Of a stretch of 14,610 nt of DNA, positions 7,279-14,079 are shown one piece after another. The stretch lies in the NCBI GenBank assembly GCA_034429695.1, contig DAOUGC010000276.1, positions 1 through 14,610 on the forward strand. Reading direction: 5' to 3'. This DNA comes from DAOUGC01 sp034429695. Lineage in GTDB: Bacteria > Chloroflexota > Anaerolineae > Anaerolineales > Anaerolineaceae. Numbering within the stretch: position 1 is the stretch's first letter; each line of letters starts with the position of its first letter. The position numbers and the translations under genes were made by a program. The notes beneath the pieces are model-generated. The model searched no databases and was not told the origin of the DNA. It saw only the letters and a program-made list of their open reading frames with translations.

Positions 7279-7614
7279 ATGAGAACACCCGCAGGCTTTG
7301 ACTGCCCGTACTTTTATGCCAACTACCACCGTGGCCGTGATCATGAAGAATGTCGCCTGGTGGAACAAACCCGCGCCCCATCCAAGGACTGGAACTCATC
7401 ATTGTGCCGCACCTGTCCGGTACCGGGCATTTTGCGCGCCAATGCATGCCCGAACATGGTTCTATCCGGAACGGTGGTCAGTTCTTTTCTTGTGTTTGGC
7501 AAGAAAATGAAGGTCACCGCTTACTGCAAACTCAGCCAGCAGAATGTAATTGAACCCGAGATCGGCTGCGGGCAGTGTCATCCAGTTCCCTCATTCACCA
7601 CGGAGAAAAAATGA
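7279..7614 (+). CDS. Small cysteine-rich protein, probable metal binding, function unknown
   Basis: The protein has 111 residues and eight cysteines: C9, C25, C43, C46, C57, C83, C97 and C100. Two of the pairs form CxxC motifs (43-46 in LCRTC and 97-100 in CGQC). The spacing suggests a zinc or iron-sulfur site rather than disulfides, because there is no signal peptide or membrane segment. Other marked stretches are CPYFYANYHRGRDHEEC and CPVPGILRANACPNM. The protein looks like a compact conserved family, but I cannot name one with confidence and assign no function. ATG 7279 has only a weak upstream GGAA (7264-7267), so expression may be low. Its stop overlaps the start of the HAD-DinB gene (ATGA at 7611-7614), which implies one mRNA and coupled translation. 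That it is a real gene is supported by the overlap, its full-length frame and the patterned cysteines. Confidence 0.78.
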   Translation: MRTPAGFDCPYFYANYHRGRDHEECRLVEQTRAPSKDWNSSLCRTCPVPGILRANACPNMVLSGTVVSSFLVFGKKMKVTAYCKLSQQNVIEPEIGCGQCHPVPSFTTEKK

Positions 7615-8828
7615 CTCTCACCGTTCTGTTCGATCTGGACGACACCCTGCTCGCCAATAACATGGACGATTTTCTACCGGCTTACCTGGGCGCCTTGAGC
7701 ATGCACATGCAGGCTGTGGCCGATCCCAAGGCGTGCGTACAACAGGTGCTGACAGCCACCGAACTGATGGTGCGCAAAACAACGCCTGAACGCACCTTGG
7801 AACAGGTTTTTGATGCATCATTCTATAGTGCATTGGGGTTGACCCGGCGGCAGGTGCAACGTGAGATCGATCAGTTCTACGACGATATCTTTCCCACTCT
7901 CCAACGAGTGACAAAACCGCAACCTTACGCAGTGGAGACGGTTCAATATGCATTTAAGCGCGGTCATACTGTCGCCATTGCCACCAACCCGCTGTTTCCC
8001 CGCGCTGCAACCCGCCAGAGATTGGAATGGGCGGGGCTGTCCATGCGCGATTACCCGTACGGATTGGTTTCAACCTATGAGGACTTCCATTTCTCCAAAC
8101 CACATCCTGCGTATATTGCTGAAATACTCGGTCAACTGGGCTTTCCACAGCAGCCAGCAGTATTCATCGGCAACGATCTCAAGGAAGACCTCATCCCCGC
8201 CGCGGCGCTCGGCCTGCCCTGTTACTGGCTAAACGGATCTTCAGCAGACATGGCCCCCGGACGTTTTCACCCGTTAAGCGCTGCCGGGCGAATGGAAGAT
8301 ATCGCCGCATGGTTGGATCGTGTGGATGAAGCTCAGCCTGAGATCCATTTTGAGCACCCCGCCGCCATTCTTGCCATCCTCAAAGCCACTCCGGCTGCGC
8401 TGGAAACCATGACACGTTCCCTGTCTTTGAAGCAATGGACCACCCGTGTCGCTGAAGATGAATGGGCGCTTAATGAAATCGTCTGCCATTTGCGTGATGT
8501 GGATCGTGAGGTTCACATGCCTCGTTTCCAGAAAATGTGCGACGAGGAGAACCCGTTCCTTCCAGGCGTGGATTCGGATGCCTGGATACAGGAACGCAAC
8601 TATCGGGAACAGGATGGTCGCGCGGCACTCAATGACCTGATGACCGCCCGTACCGGATTGATCCTGTTGCTGGAAAGTCTATCCAGCCAGGGATGGCAGC
8701 GCAGCGCGCGTCATGCCATTTTTGGCCCCACCACCCTGCGTGAACTGGCCGACTTTGTGTCAACCCACGACCGCTCGCACCTCAATCAAATCAAGACCTC
8801 AATCCAGTCATTAAAAGACCGGGGTTGA
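7611..8828 (+). CDS. HAD-like hydrolase fused to a C-terminal DinB/YfiT-like domain
   Basis: The protein has 405 residues. Residues 1-235 are a HAD-superfamily hydrolase with all four motifs: FDLDDT (7-12, nucleophile D8 and acid D10), motif II threonine in IATNP (T125), K163 in FSKPHP, and GNDLKED (187-193, D189 and D193). The helical insert at about 15-100 acts as a type C1 cap. Phosphatase activity on a small phosphorylated substrate is expected, but the substrate is unknown. Residues about 250-402 resemble a four-helix DinB domain: EWALNEIVCHL with H293, and HDRSH with H386 and H390 near the C-terminus. This is the three-histidine metal site pattern of that superfamily. Start ATG 7611 (MTLTVLFDLDDT) has CGGAG at 7601-7605 and overlaps the preceding stop; an in-frame start at 7575 would only add residues encoded within the upstream gene. 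HAD identity is firm and the DinB assignment is good but by eye. Confidence 0.87.
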   Translation: MTLTVLFDLDDTLLANNMDDFLPAYLGALSMHMQAVADPKACVQQVLTATELMVRKTTPERTLEQVFDASFYSALGLTRRQVQREIDQFYDDIFPTLQRVTKPQPYAVETVQYAFKRGHTVAIATNPLFPRAATRQRLEWAGLSMRDYPYGLVSTYEDFHFSKPHPAYIAEILGQLGFPQQPAVFIGNDLKEDLIPAAALGLPCYWLNGSSADMAPGRFHPLSAAGRMEDIAAWLDRVDEAQPEIHFEHPAAILAILKATPAALETMTRSLSLKQWTTRVAEDEWALNEIVCHLRDVDREVHMPRFQKMCDEENPFLPGVDSDAWIQERNYREQDGRAALNDLMTARTGLILLLESLSSQGWQRSARHAIFGPTTLRELADFVSTHDRSHLNQIKTSIQSLKDRG

Positions 8829-8854
8829 TCCAGTGGAAATGGACGCCAAACGCA

Positions 8855-8868
8855 TAAGAAATTTCTTA
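8855..8868. promoter_or_regulatory. 14-bp perfect palindrome upstream of ftsH, candidate operator
   Basis: TAAGAAATTTCTTA is self-complementary over all 14 bases. It lies 26 bases after the HAD-DinB stop and 50 bases before the putative ftsH -10. The form suits a dimeric helix-turn-helix regulator. No regulator is identified, and AT-rich palindromes can arise by chance. Confidence 0.35.
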
Positions 8869-8893
8869 GAACCATCCATGATGTTTCACATTT

Positions 8894-8924
8894 TATACAA
8901 TGTTGATATATACATTGGTATAAT
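8894..8924 (+). promoter_or_regulatory. Putative extended -10 promoter of ftsH inside an inverted repeat
   Basis: TGG-TATAAT (8916-8924) is a perfect -10 with the extended TGn element and no good -35 at 16-18 bases. It lies 53 bases upstream of the ftsH ATG. The same stretch contains the inverted repeat TATACAATGT (8894-8903) / ACATTG-G-TATA (8912-8922), with an 8-base spacer and one bulged G. A protein bound to this dyad would cover the -10. Confidence 0.5.
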
Positions 8925-8949
8925 TTCTCTTAAATAGTGGAAGTCTATG

Positions 8950-8968
8950 CAAGTCCAGGTGGGACTTG
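8950..8968 (+). promoter_or_regulatory. Small hairpin abutting the ftsH ribosome binding site
   Basis: CAAGTCC (8950-8956) pairs perfectly with GGACTTG (8962-8968) across a five-base loop. The last base of the stem is the first G of the GGAGG Shine-Dalgarno. It lies in the predicted ftsH leader and could tune ribosome access, for example with temperature. A role is inferred from position only. Confidence 0.35.
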
Positions 8969-8977
8969 GAGGATTGA

Positions 8978-10840
8978 ATGAATTCACGAAATCAGTCATA
9001 TGTGATTTATCTGTTGCTGTTTGTGGCAATCGTGGCAATGCTGGTCTACAACTTTAGTGATCAGGGCACCAGCCAGGAAGTGCTTACAATTAATGAAGTG
9101 GCAGATGGTATCCGCAAAGCGGAGATTACCAAAATTGTTGAGGATGAAAACCGCTTGCGTGTGACCTACGCCGACGGTTCAACCCGTTCATCCACAAAAG
9201 AGGCAGACGCGACCCTGGTTGAGCAGTTGTTGCAACTCGGTGTTGCCCCTGAGGACCTGACCCCTGACAAGGTCAAAATCGAGATCAAGCCACCCAGCGC
9301 ATGGTTGGGGGTGATTTCAGCCCTCGGGTATTTGCTTCCCTTCCTGCTCCTTGGCGGTGCATTCTTCTTCATCTTCCGTCAGGCACAGGGCAGCAACAAC
9401 GCCGCCCTATCGTTTGGCAAGTCACGCGCCCGCATGTTCACCGGCGATCAACCGACGGTCACTTTTGAAGACGTGGCCGGTGTGGACGAATCCAAGGAAG
9501 AGTTGCGTGAGGTGGTTGAGTTCCTGCGCGAACCCCAAAAGTTCATCTCGCTTGGCGCACGCATTCCCAAGGGTGTGCTGCTGGTGGGGCCTCCAGGAAC
9601 CGGCAAGACCCTGCTGGCAAAGGCGGTTTCCGGTGAAGCCGGAGTGCCGTTCTTCTCCATCTCTGGTTCTGAGTTTGTGGAAATGTTTGTTGGTGTGGGC
9701 GCCAGCCGTGTACGTGATCTATTCGATCAGGCTAAACGACATTCACCCTGCATCGTCTTTGTGGACGAAATTGATGCCGTGGGCCGCCAGCGCGGTGCCG
9801 GTCTGGGTGGCAGTCACGATGAGCGTGAACAAACCTTGAACCAAATGCTGGTTGAGATGGATGGTTTCGATACCGACACCAACATCATCATCATGGCGGC
9901 AACCAACCGCCCCGATATTCTTGACCCCGCCCTGTTACGCCCCGGTCGGTTTGACCGCCGCGTGGTGCTGGATCGCCCTGATGTGCGCGGTCGCGAAGCC
10001 ATTTTGCGCGTGCACGTTAAAGGCAAACCCATTGATCCTTCGGTGGATATGACCCTGCTGGCTCGTGCCACCCCCGGCTTTGTGGGTGCCGATCTGGAAA
10101 ACCTGGTCAACGAAGCCGCCATTCTGGCAGCCCGCCGTAACAAGCAGGTGATCACCCAGCCTGAGTTTGAAGAGGCAATTGAGCGTGTGATCGCCGGCCC
10201 GGAGCGTAAGAGCCGCATCATCAGCGACGAGGAAAAACGTATTGTGGCTTATCACGAAGCCGGTCATGCATGTGTGATGAATGTGCTGCCCGAAGCCGAC
10301 CCCGTGCAGAAGGTCACCATCGTCGGGCGCGGCATGGCGGGTGGGTACACCCTGGCTTTGCCTGCAGAGGACCGCATTCTGATGTCACGCAAAAAGCTGT
10401 TTGCTGAAATGATCAGCCTGCTGGGTGGGCGTGCTGCTGAAGAACTGGTCTTTGACGACATCACTTCCGGCGCATCCAACGACATTGAAAGGGTCACGCA
10501 ATTGGCCCGCACCATGGTCACCCGGCTGGGAATGAGCGAATCCATGGGTCCCATGGTGTACGGTCAGAAAGAGGAATTGATTTTCCTTGGACGTGAAATT
10601 TCAGAACAACGCGACTACTCCGAATCAGTTGCGGAGCAAATTGACAAACAGGTACGCGCACTGGTGACCGAAGCGCATAAACGCGCCCGCGACATCCTCA
10701 ACGAGTACCGCGCTCAACTCGATGCAGTTGCTGAACGTCTGATTGAAGTGGAGACCATTGGCCGGGATGAGTTTGAAAAAATCTTCCCGCCGCCGGTTCA
10801 AAAACGCTCCGGCACCCCGTTGATGGTCAACAATAATTAA
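8978..10840 (+). CDS. ftsH: ATP-dependent zinc metalloprotease FtsH
   Basis: This 620-residue membrane-anchored AAA+ protease degrades membrane and regulatory proteins. TM1 lies at about 8-25, the extracytoplasmic FtsH_ext domain at about 34-105, and TM2 at about 107-133. The AAA module has Walker A GPPGTGKT (204-211), the pore motif FVG (237-239), Walker B IVFVDEIDA (259-267), and the second region of homology with arginine fingers in RPGRFDR (321-327). The M41 protease has HEAGH (426-430: zinc ligands H426 and H430, catalytic E427) and third ligand D502 in TSGASNDIERVT. Length is typical. ATG 8978 has GGAGG (8968-8972) five bases upstream. It has its own putative promoter and ends at a strong terminator, so it is probably monocistronic. 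All catalytic residues are present. Confidence 0.98.
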   Translation: MNSRNQSYVIYLLLFVAIVAMLVYNFSDQGTSQEVLTINEVADGIRKAEITKIVEDENRLRVTYADGSTRSSTKEADATLVEQLLQLGVAPEDLTPDKVKIEIKPPSAWLGVISALGYLLPFLLLGGAFFFIFRQAQGSNNAALSFGKSRARMFTGDQPTVTFEDVAGVDESKEELREVVEFLREPQKFISLGARIPKGVLLVGPPGTGKTLLAKAVSGEAGVPFFSISGSEFVEMFVGVGASRVRDLFDQAKRHSPCIVFVDEIDAVGRQRGAGLGGSHDEREQTLNQMLVEMDGFDTDTNIIIMAATNRPDILDPALLRPGRFDRRVVLDRPDVRGREAILRVHVKGKPIDPSVDMTLLARATPGFVGADLENLVNEAAILAARRNKQVITQPEFEEAIERVIAGPERKSRIISDEEKRIVAYHEAGHACVMNVLPEADPVQKVTIVGRGMAGGYTLALPAEDRILMSRKKLFAEMISLLGGRAAEELVFDDITSGASNDIERVTQLARTMVTRLGMSESMGPMVYGQKEELIFLGREISEQRDYSESVAEQIDKQVRALVTEAHKRARDILNEYRAQLDAVAERLIEVETIGRDEFEKIFPPPVQKRSGTPLMVNNN

Positions 10841-10857
10841 CCACTTTGAAGAAAATC

Positions 10858-10886
10858 AAAACACCCCGGTTTGCCGGGGTGTTTTT
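10858..10886. terminator. Bidirectional rho-independent terminator between ftsH and pdxT
   Basis: AAAACACCCCGG / CCGGGGTGTTTT forms a 12-bp perfect stem with a TTTG loop, followed by a T-run on the + strand. Read on the - strand, the stem is followed by T-rich sequence (TTTGATTTTC). It lies 17 bases after the ftsH stop and 11 bases past the pdxT stop, so it serves both convergent units. Confidence 0.93.
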
Positions 10887-10897
10887 GTGTAGATTGA

Positions 10898-11491
10898 TCA
10901 AATCAGTCCGAGCGCCATGTTGGTGAAATAGCGATGCACCCGTTCATCTGTTGTCAGCTCAGGATGGAACGACGTTGCCAGTAGTTTCCCCTGTCTGGCA
11001 GCCACGATCCTGCCTTGCATCCCCTCCTGTGGCAGGCGCGCCAGCACCTCCACACCTTCACCCACTTCTTCAATGAGTGGCGCTCGAATAAAAATGGCGG
11101 GGTATGGCTTTGAGCCGTTCCCGTTGCTCCCCAGAGCCGGCATGAGCAACCCGACCTCAAAACTGGCAATTTGCCGCCCAAAGGCATTGCGCTCAACCAC
11201 AATGTCCATCAATCCCAACAGGGGTTGTTCGCGGTGGGCATCCTTGCTGAGCAAAATTGCACCGGCGCACGTACCCCAGATGGCTTTCTCCCGCCCAAAC
11301 TCCACCAGTGCATCCATCAAACCATAATGGACTGCCAGTTTGCCCAGTGTGGTGGACTCTCCCCCCGGGATGATAATGCCATCCAATCCATCCAACTGAT
11401 CCGGCAGGCGCACCTCAACGCAATCAACCCCCATGCCTTGCAGCATCTGCATGTGTTCAATAAAATCACCCTGCAGCGCCAGCACACCCAT
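10898..11491 (-). CDS. pdxT: Pyridoxal 5'-phosphate synthase glutaminase subunit PdxT
   Basis: This 197-residue class I glutamine amidotransferase hydrolyses glutamine and passes ammonia to PdxS for PLP synthesis. Motifs: MGVLALQGDFIEH at the start, PGGEST (42-47), the nucleophile C75 in GTCAGAILL, and the His-Glu pair H176/E178 in TSFHPEL. Length matches the family. The start is placed at ATG 11491 because MGVLALQGDF is the usual PdxT opening and AAGGGG lies upstream. A GTG at 11513-11515 directly after the pdxS stop would add eight atypical residues and is an alternative. It is the second gene of the pdxST operon with essentially no gap after pdxS, so translational coupling is likely. It ends at the bidirectional terminator shared with ftsH. 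Confidence 0.95.
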   Translation of the reverse strand: MGVLALQGDFIEHMQMLQGMGVDCVEVRLPDQLDGLDGIIIPGGESTTLGKLAVHYGLMDALVEFGREKAIWGTCAGAILLSKDAHREQPLLGLMDIVVERNAFGRQIASFEVGLLMPALGSNGNGSKPYPAIFIRAPLIEEVGEGVEVLARLPQEGMQGRIVAARQGKLLATSFHPELTTDERVHRYFTNMALGLI

Positions 11492-11515
11492 GCTCAACTT
11501 TCCCCTTGAAGACAC

Positions 11516-12418
11516 TTACCACCCCCGACCGGCGATCAGCTCCCCTTCGGGTATGGCTGAAATCTGCCGCCCCACCATGGGTTCACCCAAATTGCGGCTG
11601 ACCTCCGCCAGGATGGCAGCATCACGATAATGCGTGACCGCCTTGACAATCGCTGCGGCACGCACCGCCGGGTTGCCAGATTTGAAGATACCAGAACCAA
11701 CAAACACACCATCCACACCCAATTGCATCATCAAAGCAGCATCGGCTGGGGTGGCAATCCCACCTGCGGCAAAATTGACCACTGGCAATCGTCCCATGTC
11801 ACGGGTTTGCAGAATCAGTTCCATGGGCGCACCAATTGTCTTGGCGAAACTCATGATCTCCTCATCACCCAGGCTTTTTAACCGGGCGATTTCTCCAAGC
11901 ACCGTCCGCGCGTGCCGCACCGCTTCCACCACATCACCTGTACCGGCCTCACCCTTGGTACGGATCATTGCCGCCCCCTCACCAATTCGGCGCAGGGCTT
12001 CGCCCAGGTTGCGGCACCCACACACAAACGGAACCGAAAAATTATGTTTGTAGATATGATGTTCTTCATCTGCCGGGGTCAGCACTTCGGACTCATCAAT
12101 ATAGTCGATCCCAATCGCCTCAAGGATCTGCGCCTCCACAAAATGCCCGATGCGGCATTTGGCCATCACCGGAATGGTGACCGTATCCATGATTTTGAGG
12201 ATCAATTCGGGGTCGCTCATGCGCGCCACCCCACCGCTGGCGCGGATATCAGCGGGAACCCGTTCCAGCGCCATCACTGCCACTGCACCGGCATCCTCGG
12301 CAATCCGGGCATGTTCAGGGGTGACAACATCCATGATCACCCCTCCCTTGAGCATTTGTGCCAGTCCCTTCTTAACTACAAATGAACCCGTCTGTGGGTT
12401 CTGATCGTTTGCGTCCAT
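11516..12418 (-). CDS. pdxS: Pyridoxal 5'-phosphate synthase subunit PdxS
   Basis: This 300-residue (beta/alpha)8 barrel makes PLP from ribose 5-phosphate, glyceraldehyde 3-phosphate and ammonia supplied by PdxT (the deoxyxylulose-5-phosphate-independent route); PdxS forms a dodecamer. Conserved features: GGVIMDVVTPEHA with D30, ERVPADIRASGGVARM (52-67), catalytic K87 in VMAKCRIGH, K155 in MIRTKGEAGTG, and VNFAAGGIATPADAA (214-228). Residue numbers are offset by +6 from the B. subtilis protein, and the catalytic set (D24, K81, K149 there) is complete. ATG 12416-12418 has AAGGAG five bases upstream (12424-12429 on the + strand). It is divergently transcribed from the MocR-type gene at 12613, the usual arrangement for PdxR control. 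Confidence 0.98.
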   Translation of the reverse strand: MDANDQNPQTGSFVVKKGLAQMLKGGVIMDVVTPEHARIAEDAGAVAVMALERVPADIRASGGVARMSDPELILKIMDTVTIPVMAKCRIGHFVEAQILEAIGIDYIDESEVLTPADEEHHIYKHNFSVPFVCGCRNLGEALRRIGEGAAMIRTKGEAGTGDVVEAVRHARTVLGEIARLKSLGDEEIMSFAKTIGAPMELILQTRDMGRLPVVNFAAGGIATPADAALMMQLGVDGVFVGSGIFKSGNPAVRAAAIVKAVTHYRDAAILAEVSRNLGEPMVGRQISAIPEGELIAGRGW

Positions 12419-12449
12419 GTATGCTCCTTAAGTGAAAAATTTCCGAACC

Positions 12450-12598
12450 ACTATAATCATTCTATCCATGTAATGGCATGGCAGGAAGATCCGCCTATTG
12501 GCTATCCTTACCCATCCAATTCAATGGCATGGGCACTTAATGGCTCAATTGGCACTATTCCACTGATGATAATCGTGATATCTTAATAGGGCCATTAA
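12450..12598. promoter_or_regulatory. pdxST/pdxR intergenic control region with repeated operator-like sites
   Basis: The 194-base divergent gap holds a perfect direct repeat AATGGCATGG at 12472-12481 and 12523-12532 (51 bases apart, about five helical turns). It also holds TTAATGGC at 12537-12544 with its inverse GCCATTAA at 12591-12598, just before the pdxR Shine-Dalgarno. The first copy sits in a CCATG-N6-CATGG dyad (12466-12481). On the - strand a -10-like TATAGT (12450-12455) with a weak ATGCCA (12474-12479) 18 bases away is a possible pdxST promoter, so the first repeat would overlap its -35. For pdxR, TTGGCA (12549-12554) resembles a -35, but no -10 lies at the right distance. Binding by the adjacent MocR protein is inference. 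Confidence 0.5.
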
Positions 12599-12612
12599 TC
12601 AGGAGGCCCAAC

Positions 12613-14079
12613 ATGCGTATTGCCATTGACCGCGACAGCCAAACGCCCCTTTATCAACAGATCGTACAGCATCTGCGACACAGCATAATCACCGGGGCTC
12701 TTGCACCTCAAACCCGTCTGCCTGCCAGCCGGCAACTTGCCCGCGACCTGGGTGTCAATCGCATTACCGTGGATACCGCTTATGCCGAGTTAATCACTGA
12801 AGGATTGCTGATCTCCCGGGTTGGCTCAGGCACGTATGTTCTTCCACAGGAAGAACCGTTGATCCCAACTCCAAACACATCCGGACCGACGTACCCACTG
12901 TGGCAGCTCGACACGAAGTCCGGTTTTCCCCTCACCCACCGCCCCAGCCCTGAGGCGCTGCTGGCACAAGCCCAACACCCCGATCCGATCAACTTTTCGG
13001 CTGGCATTGGCGATTCAAATCTCTTCCCTGTTGAGGACATTCGCAAGGTGATCCAACAGGTGATGCGCAGTGATGGTGTCAATGCTTTGGAATATGGCGA
13101 CCGTTCTGGCTATGCGCCTTTAAGAGGGACCATCAGCCACGTCCTGGCAAGCCAGGGTTTGAACATCATGCCTGATAATATTTTAATCACCGCTGGTTCA
13201 CAGCAGGCCATCTCGCTGGTCTGCCAGGTGTTGCTGCACCAGGGTGATGTCATCCTGGTGGAGAACCCCACCTATTCTGGCGCGCTGGAACTGTTCAATG
13301 CTCTTGGATATAAAGTGATTGGCGTTCCGGTGGACGGTTACGGTATGCGCGTTGATTTGCTTGAAGCCCTGCTTCAACAACATCATCCCAAACTGATCTA
13401 CACCATACCCAATTTCCACAATCCAACCGGGACCTGCCTGACCTCGCCCCGCCGCCAAACGCTGATCGATCTGGCTGGTCGCTACAATATTCCCATCCTT
13501 GAGGATGATTTTGTGGGCGACCTGCGCTACGAAGGGCGCGCCCAACCGGCGTTAAAATCACTCGACCCTGACGGCCGCGTCATTTTTGTCAGCACCTTCT
13601 CAAAAATGCTCATTCCCGGCTTGCGGGTGGGTTTTCTTGCTGCCCATGGCCCCGTATACGATTGCCTGGTTCAATATAAACGGGTCAACGACCTGGCCAC
13701 ATCCAATCTCATTCAACGCTCATTGGAAGCCTATATGACGGTTGGACGTTATCAGGCACACCTGCACCGTTCCTGTCAGGTGTATCGCAAACGGCGTGAT
13801 GTCATGCTTCAGGCAATTCATCGTCATATGCCAGCAAACGCCAGGGTATTATCCCCCCAGGGAGGGCTGTTCGTCTGGCTGGAACTACCCGATGGTCCAT
13901 CCACACAAGAGTTGTTGCCATTGGCTTGCAAACAGGGCGTCTCATTTGCACCCGGGGGCAGTTTCTTCCTCAACGAAGAAGACGGTGCACACTTTATGCG
14001 ACTGAACTTCGTGACCCAGACGCCCGCTCGTATTGATGAGGGTATGAGCCGCCTGGCAGGGGTTATTCAGTCACTGTGA
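12613..14079 (+). CDS. pdxR: MocR/PdxR-type regulator (GntR wHTH fused to class I aminotransferase fold)
   Basis: The protein has 488 residues. The GntR-type winged helix-turn-helix spans about 8-77 (TPLYQQIVQHLRHSIITG, RLPASRQLARDLGVNRITV, GSGTYV). A linker covers about 78-110, and an aminotransferase fold-type I domain runs to the end. The PLP site is intact: Schiff-base K331 in STFSKMLIPGLRVG, N270 in NFHNPTG, the EDD acidic motif (297-299), and R463 in MRLNF for a carboxylate. Such proteins use PLP as effector rather than as a catalyst. The divergent position next to pdxST makes PdxR, which activates or adjusts PLP synthesis according to PLP level, the best reading. A GabR-like or other MocR role cannot be excluded. 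ATG 12613 has a perfect AGGAGG (12601-12606). The 3' end overlaps the convergent ligase gene by 13 bp. Confidence 0.88.
   Translation: MRIAIDRDSQTPLYQQIVQHLRHSIITGALAPQTRLPASRQLARDLGVNRITVDTAYAELITEGLLISRVGSGTYVLPQEEPLIPTPNTSGPTYPLWQLDTKSGFPLTHRPSPEALLAQAQHPDPINFSAGIGDSNLFPVEDIRKVIQQVMRSDGVNALEYGDRSGYAPLRGTISHVLASQGLNIMPDNILITAGSQQAISLVCQVLLHQGDVILVENPTYSGALELFNALGYKVIGVPVDGYGMRVDLLEALLQQHHPKLIYTIPNFHNPTGTCLTSPRRQTLIDLAGRYNIPILEDDFVGDLRYEGRAQPALKSLDPDGRVIFVSTFSKMLIPGLRVGFLAAHGPVYDCLVQYKRVNDLATSNLIQRSLEAYMTVGRYQAHLHRSCQVYRKRRDVMLQAIHRHMPANARVLSPQGGLFVWLELPDGPSTQELLPLACKQGVSFAPGGSFFLNEEDGAHFMRLNFVTQTPARIDEGMSRLAGVIQSL

Noticed and set aside
7575..7610. Upstream in-frame start for the HAD-DinB gene
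   Set aside because: ATG 7611 has a Shine-Dalgarno and gives the usual HAD opening a few residues before DLDDT. The extension overlaps the cysteine-rich gene and is not HAD-like.
8898..8908. TTGATA (8903-8908) as -35 for the ftsH promoter
   Set aside because: It is only 10 bases from TATAAT, too close for a sigma-70 promoter. The extended TGn element explains the promoter better.
11492..11515. GTG start for pdxT directly after the pdxS stop
   Set aside because: It is possible because of coupling, but the extra MSSRGKLS is not typical of PdxT. ATG 11491 with AAGGGG upstream gives the family's normal N-terminus.
11634..12404. Several + strand open frames of 80-160 codons opposite pdxS
   Set aside because: They are all antisense to a fully conserved pdxS and their translations show no domain.
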